The position numbers and the translations under genes are program-made. From positions 62,001-126,000 of the forward strand of contig SUXE01000009.1 of the NCBI GenBank assembly GCA_015061115.1: a DNA stretch of 64,000 nucleotides, given 5' to 3'. Source of the DNA: Bacteroidales bacterium (GTDB lineage Bacteria; Bacteroidota; Bacteroidia; Bacteroidales; Paludibacteraceae). Below, in pieces: positions 1 through 8,106 of the stretch (positions within the stretch are counted from its first letter, which is position 1; every line of letters starts with the position of its first letter). The notes under the pieces are model-generated. The model saw nothing but the letters and a program-made list of their open reading frames with translations. It had not been told where the DNA came from and made no database searches.

Positions 1-2393
1 ACCGCAAACGCCGCCCACTTGGCCGTAGATTCTTTTGCCAATGCTGTGACTGCCGCTATACATGGTGAGCATAACAAGATGAACAGGATCAACGAGAATG
101 CCACAACAGGTGTGAAGACGTGTGTTCCATCCTGGTACTGTACGTTTTGAAGAGCTGTCACAAGTTTCTCACTCTCTTCATCTGCCTCTCCATCCGCTTG
201 GTAAAGAATACCCATAGATGACACGACAATCTCTTTCGCTGCTAAACCTGTGAGGATGCTTACAGATGTTTTCCAATCAAAACCAAGTGGTTTGAACACC
301 GGAGCTATAAACTTTCCAATGCTTCCGATATATGAGTTTTCACTCTGCACAGATGATCTTAGCAACGTCAACTCCGCATACTCATCACTACCCTCGTCTA
401 CCTGGGCAATCTTTGCGTCGATCTCATCCAATTCAGGCGAAGCCGATGGGAAGTAATTCAAAGCCCACAATATGATAGACGCAAGCAAAATGACTGTACC
501 CATCTTCTTAAGATACTGCACTGCCTTGTCCCACATATGAATCAAGACGCTTCTCCACGTAGGTATACGGTATGGAGGCAACTCCATCACAAACTCCTCA
601 CTGTTGTTCTTAAACTTTGTCTTTTTAAGCAATAATGCCGTCAGAATGGCAAAAAATATTCCTATAAGATAGATCAGGAAGAGCATCAAGCCTTGCTTCT
701 CCGAGAAGAACGCACTCACAAGCAATAGGTAGACGGGAAGACGCGCCGAACAAGACATGAATGGTATCGCCATCATTGTGATGATTCTATCTTTCGGATT
801 CTCCAATGTACGTGTCGCCATAATAGCTGGCACAGCACATCCAAAGCCGCTCAGCATAGGGATGAAACTTTTACCGTGTAAGCCGACCTTGTGCATCACC
901 CTATCCATAATAAACGCCGCTCTCGCCATATAACCCGTGTCTTCCAGAATGGCGATAAAGAAGAACAGGATCAGGATATTTGGCAAGAAGACGATCACTC
1001 CACCCACTCCGGCAATAATTCCGTCTACAATAAGATCCGCAAGCATTCCTTCCGGCATCACACTTTTCACTCCATCACAGATCAACGACACCAAACTCTC
1101 GATCCATCCCTGCGGATATGCTCCAAGCTGGAAAGTAGCTTCAAACATCAGGAAGAGGAACAACAAAAGGAATGGGAATCCAAGCCATTTATGCGTAAGA
1201 ATTCTGTCTGCTTTATACTCCAAATCATTCTGGACACCCTCTTTCCACTCCAACGTCTCATTCAAGGCTCCACGAATGAATCCATATTTGGCATTTGTTA
1301 TGACGCTGGCGATATCTTCGTCGTAAGTCATGGCTATTGCCTCACGTGATTCCTCAACCTGCTTTCTGATAGGCTCATAATCAGGAAATGATTTTTTTAC
1401 GAATTCTTCAGTATGCTTGTCTCCTTCGAGCAGTTTCAGAATGATATATCTGAAAGGATAATCCACCGCTATCTCATTGTGTGACGCGATAAGCGGTTTG
1501 ATTTTCTCAATCTCCTTCTCTATCGATGTGCCATAGTTGATATGGATATGCTTAAGCAAAGTCTCCTTCTCTTCGTGGATATTCACAATATGGTCGAGCA
1601 CATGAGTGATACCCTCTCCAGTCTTCGCAATTGTTGGCACACATGGGAAACCGATGATTTTCTCAAGTTGGTCGATATCAAGTTTGGAACCTGTCCTTTC
1701 AAGCACGTCATACATATTCAGTGCCATCACCATACGGACATTCATGTCGATAAGCTGTGTGGTCAGGAACATATTGCGCGCAAGATTACCTGTATCCACC
1801 ACATTAAGAATCATGTCGGGATGCTGTTCTGTGATATACTCACGCACATAAAGTTCTTCCGGTGAATATTCCGTAATGGAATATGTGCCTGGGAGGTCGA
1901 CAAGGTTAATAGTATAGCCTTTATGGTAGAATGTTCCTGTCTTCGACGAGACTGTCACTCCACTATAGTTGCCAACATGCTCATGCAGTCCAGTGGCGTG
2001 GTTGAAGAGGGACGTCTTTCCACAGTTTGGATTACCCACCAAAGCCACAGTGATGGTTTTATCCAAAGAATCAGTATACGACTTGGAATTTGAAGACGCA
2101 TCTTCACTGATTGTGCCTTGAAACGCATACTTTTCATCATCAGTCAAAGATTCCACGTCGACAACCTCAATATGAGCAGCCTCCGTGCGTCGCAACGACA
2201 CATGGCTCTGCATGATCTTGAATTCAATCGGATCGTGGAATGGTGCGTTCTTTATCACCTTGACCCTTTCACCTCTGACGAATCCCATCTCCATCACACG
2301 ATGGCGGAATCCACCCTGCCCCTTCACGCTGTAGACAATGCACTCCTTGCCTTGCTCTACATCCAGCAATAGTTTCTTTTCTTTAGACTCCAT
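1..2393 (-). CDS. feoB: Ferrous iron transporter FeoA-FeoB fusion (3' end outside window)
   Basis: Inner-membrane Fe(II) importer. Translation from the ATG at 2393 runs without a stop to the left edge, giving 797 codons. Residues about 12-80 are a FeoA (SH3-like) domain with the typical MEMGF and HVSLRRTEAAHI segments. A FeoB G domain follows, with G1 GNPNCGKTSLFN near residue 120 and G3 DLPGTYS. The rest is the polytopic permease with Gate motifs, including GFGCAVPAIMATRTL and SCSARLPVYLLL. Fused FeoA-FeoB is common in Bacteroidetes, and the usual length suggests only a few dozen residues are missing. The gene lies 11 bp downstream of ccsBA on the same strand, so co-transcription with that gene is possible. 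The identification is firm; the C-terminus cannot be seen. Confidence 0.95.
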   Translation of the reverse strand, partial: MESKEKKLLLDVEQGKECIVYSVKGQGGFRHRVMEMGFVRGERVKVIKNAPFHDPIEFKIMQSHVSLRRTEAAHIEVVDVESLTDDEKYAFQGTISEDASSNSKSYTDSLDKTITVALVGNPNCGKTSLFNHATGLHEHVGNYSGVTVSSKTGTFYHKGYTINLVDLPGTYSITEYSPEELYVREYITEQHPDMILNVVDTGNLARNMFLTTQLIDMNVRMVMALNMYDVLERTGSKLDIDQLEKIIGFPCVPTIAKTGEGITHVLDHIVNIHEEKETLLKHIHINYGTSIEKEIEKIKPLIASHNEIAVDYPFRYIILKLLEGDKHTEEFVKKSFPDYEPIRKQVEESREAIAMTYDEDIASVITNAKYGFIRGALNETLEWKEGVQNDLEYKADRILTHKWLGFPFLLLFLFLMFEATFQLGAYPQGWIESLVSLICDGVKSVMPEGMLADLIVDGIIAGVGGVIVFLPNILILFFFIAILEDTGYMARAAFIMDRVMHKVGLHGKSFIPMLSGFGCAVPAIMATRTLENPKDRIITMMAIPFMSCSARLPVYLLLVSAFFSEKQGLMLFLIYLIGIFFAILTALLLKKTKFKNNSEEFVMELPPYRIPTWRSVLIHMWDKAVQYLKKMGTVILLASIILWALNYFPSASPELDEIDAKIAQVDEGSDEYAELTLLRSSVQSENSYIGSIGKFIAPVFKPLGFDWKTSVSILTGLAAKEIVVSSMGILYQADGEADEESEKLVTALQNVQYQDGTHVFTPVVAFSLILFILLCSPCIAAVTALAKESTAKWAAFA

Positions 2394-2404
2394 AACTCTT
2401 TATT

Positions 2405-4639
2405 CTAACCAGCGTAACTATGCATGCCTCCCAACAGATAGTTAACACCGAAATATGTCATTATAATCGCTCCAAAACTTACCAGCAGATATGTCTGGAA
2501 CACTATATCACGCTTCATCCATGAGATGCTCTCCCTGTGGAATGCCATAGCATAGATGATCATTGTGATCAACGCCCACGTCTCTTTCGGATCCCAGCTC
2601 CAATAGCTGCCCCACGATTCATTCGCCCATACAGCTCCGATAAACATTCCTATCGCAAGCATGAAAGTAGATGGATAAAGCAGAAAACGATTAAGCAAAA
2701 CCAGTCTTGAAACAGCATCTCCACTCTCGTTTTCCTCAACATTGACGTCCGTTTTAGATTTTTTCATGATCACCAACGTCGCCGCGCTATTGAATGCCAT
2801 AAAAGCGAAAAATGTGTACGACAGCATCATCAATGTAACATGTATGCTCATCCAAGGCGACGCTAGGACTGGCATCAACGGTGTGATCTCAGGATTCATC
2901 ATTCCGAGTTTGCTCACCAACAGTGCGAATCCACCGATGAAAAAGCCTGCCGGAATCAAAATCGGAATCTTAACACCTCCCACAACCGTCATCGCGAAAG
3001 CAATCCAACTGATGAAAAGCATCGTCTCGTAACCGTTGCTCATCGGGAAATGTCCGGAAATCATGCCTCGCATGGTCATAATGGCAGAGATTCCGATAAA
3101 TATAATCGTCGACGGCACAATAAACCACCATTTATATCTCTTAATTCCGCGTCGCAACATGCAGACAAACGATAGCAATCCCAAAGTCAACGATGCGTAT
3201 GCCAACGGAGCTGTCTTGCCATAACGATTATAGATATGCTCAACATTAGTATTTATCTGATACTTTAGCTCAAACTCTCGTCTTGAATCACATCCTGACT
3301 CGTCAAAAAGTGCATCTTGCTGTTCTAATCTCAGCAAATACCAAATCTCCCACAACGCATCATACTTATTTTCGCCTCTGTATTTGGGAACAAAATTATC
3401 TGCTGGCCATTTTCCGTTGACATACTCCACGAATTCCTTCATTCCTCCTTCATAAAACACCGACGGAGTCCCCAAGACTTTCAAAGGGATCCAAGGATGC
3501 AAAGAATCATACGTCCTAGGAAAAATCATCAATGGGTTTCCTGCCTGCAAATCAAGGATAAGACCTATCTTCTCGTCCAACTCATCAAAACCCTTGGTCA
3601 TGACTTTGCCCATCATTCCCTTCCTCAAAGTGTCGACAGCAGAATCAAAATCTATCATTCCATACTCAGACTTGATCATCTTCTCTTTTCTCCAATCCTC
3701 TGGAGCAAAAATCCAACCTGCCAATACCTGAGTCGCAGTAAACTCCCCATAGCTTTCCTTTCCTGTCAACTTACGGGTGAAATCCAATGCATACGTTTCA
3801 ATCAAAGCTATTCGTCCATTGTAGAGTATATGGCATTTCCCAAATATCTCATCCACATCCGAATTTTCTGGTCCAGCAGGGAAAGTGCGTGGAGAAGCAT
3901 CACTCAACGTCGGAATGCTCATCAGAGCCACCACTGTAAATGTTTTCCAAAGAGGATCACGAAGAATCTGACGGAAATAACTACGTCTTCCGAAAAGGAA
4001 AAGAATCATAGAAAGAGCCAGCAAAAAATACCCAAAATAGGTGATAGTCGTGCCCACTGGATCGTATGAGACTGTAAGAAAACTACCATGACCATCTTCA
4101 TCGTATGACATCTGAAACAGACGATATCCGTCGACATCAAGAACATTGTTCATAGATATACGATGTGTATCTGATTGAGACGCACGGCTATCAGATTGAG
4201 ACGCACGTCCGTGGGTCTCTACATAGGAAACAAAATCCTTTGGAGCATCGGATAGATGATAATATTCTATTTCGAATTTCTGCAATGTGATTGAAAATGG
4301 CAATCTCATCACACTATGGTTCTCTTTGATTGCGTATTCCTTGGTTTCTCCCTCCCTCAGATGAATAAAACCTGTTTCAGAGAAATGGCTGAACAATGCG
4401 CCAATCAAGATTATCACGAAAGAGAGATGGATCAAGATTGTAGGGATCCCCATCGTCTTCCTTTTGCCAAATATGAGGCAAGATGCCGATACTACCAAGA
4501 CACACCAGCCTATAATCATAAAGGGATTGGAATAGAGAGAAGTATCGCCTGCTTCTCCTACAATGGAGAAAGTAGCCAAAGCAATTGTGATAATTGCCAG
4601 CACTACGAACGGCAGATATTTGAATATCTCTTTCTTCAT
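2405..4639 (-). CDS. ccsA: Cytochrome c biogenesis protein, ResB-CcsA fusion (CcsBA type)
   Basis: System II cytochrome c synthase that delivers haem and attaches it to apocytochromes outside the cytoplasmic membrane. The start is the ATG at 4639 (MKKEIFKYL), which overlaps the stop of the upstream gene as TGATG; a longer reading frame from 4693 would add 18 non-conserved residues. The protein is about 744 residues. The N-terminal part has paired membrane segments and a ResB-like periplasmic region. The C-terminal part is a CcsA/ResC domain with the tryptophan-rich haem motif WGSYWSWDPKETWALI and several membrane helices. A short duplicated ASQSD stretch near residue 150 comes from a repeat element lying inside the gene (see 4170-4219). 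The TGATG overlap with the RidA-like gene suggests translational coupling. Confidence 0.92.
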   Translation of the reverse strand: MKKEIFKYLPFVVLAIITIALATFSIVGEAGDTSLYSNPFMIIGWCVLVVSASCLIFGKRKTMGIPTILIHLSFVIILIGALFSHFSETGFIHLREGETKEYAIKENHSVMRLPFSITLQKFEIEYYHLSDAPKDFVSYVETHGRASQSDSRASQSDTHRISMNNVLDVDGYRLFQMSYDEDGHGSFLTVSYDPVGTTITYFGYFLLALSMILFLFGRRSYFRQILRDPLWKTFTVVALMSIPTLSDASPRTFPAGPENSDVDEIFGKCHILYNGRIALIETYALDFTRKLTGKESYGEFTATQVLAGWIFAPEDWRKEKMIKSEYGMIDFDSAVDTLRKGMMGKVMTKGFDELDEKIGLILDLQAGNPLMIFPRTYDSLHPWIPLKVLGTPSVFYEGGMKEFVEYVNGKWPADNFVPKYRGENKYDALWEIWYLLRLEQQDALFDESGCDSRREFELKYQINTNVEHIYNRYGKTAPLAYASLTLGLLSFVCMLRRGIKRYKWWFIVPSTIIFIGISAIMTMRGMISGHFPMSNGYETMLFISWIAFAMTVVGGVKIPILIPAGFFIGGFALLVSKLGMMNPEITPLMPVLASPWMSIHVTLMMLSYTFFAFMAFNSAATLVIMKKSKTDVNVEENESGDAVSRLVLLNRFLLYPSTFMLAIGMFIGAVWANESWGSYWSWDPKETWALITMIIYAMAFHRESISWMKRDIVFQTYLLVSFGAIIMTYFGVNYLLGGMHSYAG
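4170..4219. repeat. Palindromic repeat element inside ccsBA
   Basis: A 21-bp direct duplication (4170-4190 and 4191-4211, about 86% alike) leads into an inverted repeat at 4198-4219: two 10-nt arms, GAGACGCACG and CGTGGGTCTC, with one mismatch and a 2-nt loop. The arms and the following CTCTACAT match the palindrome found in the intergenic array at 6882-7406 and at 29478-29495. Here it is read in frame as part of the ResB-like region. Confidence 0.8.
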
Positions 4640-5808
4640 CACTCTTTTCCGATTGCGATTGCCTCCATTTCTATTAACCAAGCAGGACGACATACAGGAG
4701 CCTGAACGACTATAAACTGTTTGTCTGTCATAATCTTGCTCAATTCATTATACGCGCACTCATAATCCGCGATATCACGAAGGTAGACGGTAGCCTGAGA
4801 AATATCGTTCCAATTGCAACCAGCTTCCTTCAGCAAAGCCCCGACATTTTCTGTCATTCGTCTGACCTGACCTTTTATATCACCGACATGAAGCACCTCA
4901 CCTTTTGTGTCGATACTTGCCGTACCGCTTATATACACCTGTTTATAACCAGCTGAATGATGGACACAGACACCACGCTCGAAAGTGACACCATACTCAA
5001 TCGTCTTGTTCATGTTTTCAGCCGCATAAAGAATCTGCATCTTGTCGGGGGATATTCCCTTCACCGCATACGCATCCAGGACGCTCAGCACATTTTGGTC
5101 TTCATGTTTGCCTTCAATACCAGTGCTGGCGATATAATGAGTGTCTGGAGTGAGGCCGTTTAATAGGAAATTCTCACGTCGTCCTACCACAACACCTCCA
5201 TAATTGCGGTCGATATCACGGACAAAAAACCAAGTACGGACGCAGTTGTCTGCGATATTCATGCCGTTATCTGCAAGAAACTTCTCATACTGCTGAAGCT
5301 GGTGATGTGTCTGTTTGTAGCTATCGTCATGAGGATCCACCAAACGAGTAGTCCAATAGCATTCCTCACTACCATTGCTCACCTTGATTGTATTCGCGTC
5401 GACGGCAGTGATCTCAACATCACTTTCAAACATTGCTATCGCCTGCACCTTACTAAGAGGCATAGGAGGCTGACCTACGATAGATACCGCGCATTTTTTA
5501 CCAGCAAATGCTTCTTTCACACAGTTTGCCTGAGTCGCAATGTCGCTAAGATGAAAACGGACAAAAAACGCGATAGTTCCAGTCTCTTTTTCTATTTGTT
5601 CAATAGCTTGACGAATACTATCAACCTGCATTGCCACATCACCACATTTATCCGAAGTCGGAACAAATGTCGAATGGATGATAGAACGGTTGCGTCCAGC
5701 ATTTTCAGCAAACGATCCACTCTCCGGCAACGTTTTCGGCAACGCTATCGAAGATATGTTTGCTTCTATCTTATTGCTGTCGTCAAATATTCTTCTTTCG
5801 TGTTTCAT
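4639..5808 (-). CDS. Double-domain YjgF/RidA-like protein
   Basis: 389 residues. The C-terminal third is a clear YjgF/RidA domain (VYISGTASIDTKGEVLHVGD, then a segment ending PVCRPAWLIEMEAIA with the conserved arginine and glutamate). The central part (YWTTRLVDPHDDSYKQTHHQ onward) resembles the divergent RidA-like fold of chorismatase-like proteins. RidA family members hydrolyse reactive enamines/imines, while chorismatase-like relatives act on chorismate; which applies here cannot be decided. There is no signal peptide, so it is probably cytoplasmic. It is translationally coupled (TGATG) to ccsBA, so a link to cytochrome maturation or respiration is suggested by context only. A Bacteroidetes-type promoter lies about 75 bp upstream. 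Confidence 0.75.
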   Translation of the reverse strand: MKHERRIFDDSNKIEANISSIALPKTLPESGSFAENAGRNRSIIHSTFVPTSDKCGDVAMQVDSIRQAIEQIEKETGTIAFFVRFHLSDIATQANCVKEAFAGKKCAVSIVGQPPMPLSKVQAIAMFESDVEITAVDANTIKVSNGSEECYWTTRLVDPHDDSYKQTHHQLQQYEKFLADNGMNIADNCVRTWFFVRDIDRNYGGVVVGRRENFLLNGLTPDTHYIASTGIEGKHEDQNVLSVLDAYAVKGISPDKMQILYAAENMNKTIEYGVTFERGVCVHHSAGYKQVYISGTASIDTKGEVLHVGDIKGQVRRMTENVGALLKEAGCNWNDISQATVYLRDIADYECAYNELSKIMTDKQFIVVQAPVCRPAWLIEMEAIAIGKE

Positions 5809-5883
5809 ATTGCAAATTTACTTGCTTTTTGTCGTTTTTGTAGCGAACAAGCCACAGAAAATGCAGTATTATAAAATTTTCTG

Positions 5884-5914
5884 CAAAAGTAAATTTAAAG
5901 ACATTGGTCAGCAA
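5884..5914 (-). promoter_or_regulatory. Bacteroidetes-type promoter for the RidA-like gene and ccsBA
   Basis: On the minus strand, TTG at 5914-5912 is followed after 20 nt by TACTTTTG at 5891-5884, matching the Bacteroidetes sigma-70 pattern TTG...TAnnTTTG. A transcript would start near 5877, leaving a leader of about 70 nt. A second -7-like match (TAAATTTG) lies nearer the gene but lacks a -33 partner. Confidence 0.45.
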
Positions 5915-6098
5915 TACTCAAAAATAGGTATTATAAAAATTCGAAATGCGAAATGTCAAATTAGAAATGGAAACACAGTCTTGGCATTCTCCTGTAGACA
6001 TAGTCACTTATCTAAATATGAAAAGCACTCTCATTTACGCCGACAGGCATTTAACAATGGTAGAATATATTTTGATGAATTCCTCTCTTTACCCCATA

Positions 6099-6140
6099 GG
6101 GGTTATAGTTTAGGGGTTATAGTTTAGGGGTTATAGTTAA
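6099..6140. repeat. Three tandem copies of a 14-bp repeat
   Basis: The unit GGGGTTATAGTTTA occurs three times head to tail; the third copy differs at one base. It is a small satellite between the RidA-like gene promoter and the rpsT terminator. No function is evident. Confidence 0.85.
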
Positions 6141-6183
6141 TAATAAACTACATTTTGGCAGTTCAATTTTATATAGGCAGGAT

Positions 6184-6220
6184 TTAAAAACACAAAAGGT
6201 CTTACTTTAAGCAAGACCTT
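6184..6220 (-). terminator. Rho-independent terminator of rpsT
   Basis: On the minus strand, an 8-bp stem (AAGGTCTT pairing with AAGACCTT) with a 9-nt loop is followed by a T-rich tract. It begins 38 bp after the rpsT stop. Confidence 0.8.
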
Positions 6221-6258
6221 GATATTTGTGTTCTTCGATAGATTCGAGAAATGAAAGA

Positions 6259-6510
6259 TTAGAGCTTATTAACGTAGATAGCCAACTTTGACTTAAGATT
6301 AGAAGCCTTATTCTTGTGAATAACACGGATCTTAGCCAACTTGTCTAGCATTGAGCTAACTTTTGGATAAAGCTCTTCAGCCTCTTTCTTGTCAGAAATT
6401 GCACGAAGCTTACGCACTGCATTTCTTGTAGTCTTTGCGTAGTATCTATTGTGCAATCTTCTCTTCTCTGTCTGTCTGATTCTCTTAATAGAAGACTTGT
6501 GATTTGCCAT
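6259..6510 (-). CDS. rpsT: 30S ribosomal protein S20
   Basis: 83 residues, the usual length for S20. The start [20 protein letters not shown] and the basic helical remainder ending in KLAIYVNKL are characteristic of this primary 16S rRNA-binding protein of the small subunit. It lies 27 bp downstream of two tRNA-Glu genes on the same strand, is followed by a strong terminator, and may be transcribed from the promoter at 6757-6786 together with the tRNAs. Confidence 0.97.
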   Translation of the reverse strand: MANHKSSIKRIRQTEKRRLHNRYYAKTTRNAVRKLRAISDKKEAEELYPKVSSMLDKLAKIRVIHKNKASNLKSKLAIYVNKL

Positions 6511-6537
6511 TGTTTTTAATAAATGAATTTATATTAG

Positions 6538-6609
6538 TAGCCCATAGGAGAGTCGAACTCCTCTTTCAAGAATGAAAATCTTGCGTCCTAGCCGATAGAC
6601 GAATGGGCC
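6538..6609 (-). tRNA. tRNA-Glu (anticodon TTC), copy 2
   Basis: 72 nt. The acceptor arms GGCCCAT and ATGGGCT pair (first pair G-U) with discriminator A. The anticodon stem CAAGA/TCTTG encloses the loop TTTTCAT with anticodon TTC. The T arm has GTTCGAC. CCA is not encoded. It is identical to the copy at 6633-6704, from which it is separated by 23 nt. Confidence 0.96.
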
Positions 6610-6632
6610 CCGCAATTAGATTTCTCTAATTG

Positions 6633-6704
6633 TAGCCCATAGGAGAGTCGAACTCCTCTTTCAAGAATGAAAATCTTGCGTCCTAGCCGATAGACGAATG
6701 GGCC
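6633..6704 (-). tRNA. tRNA-Glu (anticodon TTC), copy 1
   Basis: Identical in sequence to the downstream copy: cloverleaf with anticodon TTC, CCA not encoded. It is the first gene after the promoter at 6757-6786, so both tRNAs and possibly rpsT form one transcript. Confidence 0.96.
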
Positions 6705-6756
6705 TCCTTATTGTCACAAAATCAACAGACTATACGTCCGTCTCATTTTGCGAGTG

Positions 6757-6786
6757 CAAAGATAGATATTATTTTCTAAAATCCAA
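6757..6786 (-). promoter_or_regulatory. Promoter of the tRNA-Glu pair and rpsT
   Basis: Minus strand: TTG at 6786-6784, a 19-nt spacer, then TATCTTTG at 6764-6757, a perfect Bacteroidetes -33/-7 arrangement. The first tRNA begins about 50 nt downstream. Confidence 0.65.
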
Positions 6787-6881
6787 TACTTTTGCTTAAA
6801 ATATTTCTCACGCGTTATCAACACCACAAGACAACCAAAATTATGAATTGAGGGACGACACAACAAATGATGGATCATTCA

Positions 6882-7406
6882 CAATTACGAATTACGCATT
6901 ACGCATTATGAATTGTAATAACACGCACGTCCGCGCGTATCTACGTGAGATGGATTTCACCAGATGCATAAATTCGCACCCACAATTACGCATTGTGAAT
7001 TATGAATTGTCATAACACGCACGTCCGCGCGTCTCTACATGAGATTGATCCACCAGATGCATAAATTCGCACCCATAATTATGCATTACGCATTATGAAT
7101 TATGAATTGCCATGACACGCACGTCCTCGCGTCTCTACATGGGATGGATTTCACCAGATGCGTGGACTCACCCATAATTATGCATTACGCATTATGAATT
7201 ATGAATTGTAATAACACGCACGTCCGTGCGTCTCTACATGAGATGGATTTCACCAGATGCGTGGACTCACCCATAATTATGCATTACGCATTATGAATTA
7301 TAAATTGCCATAACACGCACGCCCGCGCGTCTCTACGTGAGATGGATTTCACCAGATGCGTAGACTCACCCATAATTATGCATTACGCATTATGAATTAT
7401 GAATTA
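6882..7406. repeat. Five-unit tandem array, unit about 99 bp
   Basis: The core ACACGCACG recurs at 6921, 7015, 7115, 7214 and 7313 (spacings 94, 100, 99, 99). Each unit joins two palindromic blocks: an A/T block built from GCATTACGCATTATGAATT and a GC block of the type CACGCACGTCCGTGCGTCTC, followed by a linker containing CACCAGATGCGT. The array ends directly at the stop codon of the SIS-domain gene. It carries no open reading frame of note. Related single elements occur at 4198, 29478 and 31422. Confidence 0.9.
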
Positions 7407-8009
7407 TCATTTGCTCTGTTCGCGTGATTTTTCACCTAGATAGCCTCCGTGATGACGTTTAGCATACTCTTCATTGGTGAATTTGATTTTCTTCATTGTT
7501 CCCACCACAATGATATCACCGATCACAGTCATCATCGTTGTAGATGTTGTAGGTGTCAAGCCAAGGATACAAACCTCTTTAGGATTACCCGTGTAAAGGC
7601 AGATGTTCGCCTCTTTTGCCAACTGGCTGTCTTTGTTTCCTGTAATCACAATAAACTTCACGTCTGGACGCAAGCCTCTAGCCAAAGCAGTAAGTTCTAT
7701 GATCTCACGTGTTTTGCCGGAATTGGAAATCAAAAGCATTACATCATTTGGCTGCAATACGCCAAGATCTCCATGTTGTGCCTCACTTGGATGAAGGAAT
7801 ACGGCTGGTGTGCCAGTTGAACTGAATGTGGTGGCGATATTCATGGCAATCTGTCCTGCCTTTCCCATACCGCTCGTCACAAGTTTACCTTTCTTATTAT
7901 GGACCTGTTCTACAATCAAATCCACTGCATTCTCATAGTCATCTGTAACAGGAAGCGAAAGGATTGCATTTGCCTCATGTTCCAAAATCTTCTTTATATC
8001 CTCTTTCAT
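7407..8009 (-). CDS. SIS-domain sugar-phosphate isomerase (arabinose-5-phosphate isomerase-like)
   Basis: 200 residues from the ATG at 8009; a GTG two codons upstream (8015) is possible but less likely. The protein is a single SIS domain: TSGMGKAGQIAMNIATTFSS, HPSEAQHGDLG, LLISNSGKTREII and LGLTPTTSTTMMTVIGD are hallmarks of KdsD/KpsF/GutQ enzymes, which convert ribulose 5-phosphate to arabinose 5-phosphate for Kdo synthesis. The paired CBS domains of enterobacterial KdsD are absent; CBS-less forms are known in Bacteroides. It has its own promoter (8029-8058), and the stop codon abuts the 99-bp array. Catalytic role is inferred from family motifs. Confidence 0.85.
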   Translation of the reverse strand: MKEDIKKILEHEANAILSLPVTDDYENAVDLIVEQVHNKKGKLVTSGMGKAGQIAMNIATTFSSTGTPAVFLHPSEAQHGDLGVLQPNDVMLLISNSGKTREIIELTALARGLRPDVKFIVITGNKDSQLAKEANICLYTGNPKEVCILGLTPTTSTTMMTVIGDIIVVGTMKKIKFTNEEYAKRHHGGYLGEKSREQSK

Positions 8010-8028
8010 TGCCACATCTAATTTTGTG

Positions 8029-8058
8029 CAAAGGTAATTTCTTAATGTGATATTTCAA
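8029..8058 (-). promoter_or_regulatory. Promoter of the SIS-domain gene
   Basis: Minus strand: TTG at 8058-8056, a 19-nt spacer, TACCTTTG at 8036-8029. The predicted start near 8023 gives a very short leader and supports the ATG at 8009 as initiation codon. Confidence 0.6.
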
Positions 8059-8068
8059 TACGAAAAGC

Positions 8069-8100
8069 AAAAAAAGGCGACGCAATTCATTGCGTCGCCT
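8069..8100 (-). terminator. Terminator after the giant GH8 gene
   Basis: An 11-bp perfect stem (AGGCGACGCAA/TTGCGTCGCCT) with a 4-nt loop is followed on the minus strand by a run of seven T. It lies 6 bp after the stop at 8107. Confidence 0.9.
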
Positions 8101-8106
8101 TTTTTA

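Larger units (their letters stand above)
5809..6258. other. Intergenic region between RidA-like gene and rpsT
   Basis: 450 bp with no convincing gene. It holds the promoter of the RidA-like gene (5884-5914), a 14-bp tandem repeat (6099-6140) and the rpsT terminator (6184-6220). Short plus-strand reading frames here have no coding character. Confidence 0.6.

Noticed and set aside
891..1349. Plus-strand frames opposite feoB
   Set aside because: They lie wholly opposite the FeoB permease domain, whose motifs are unambiguous on the minus strand.
6882..7406. CRISPR array
   Set aside because: Units of ~99 bp are similar over their whole length, with no conserved short repeat and unrelated spacers, and no cas genes nearby.
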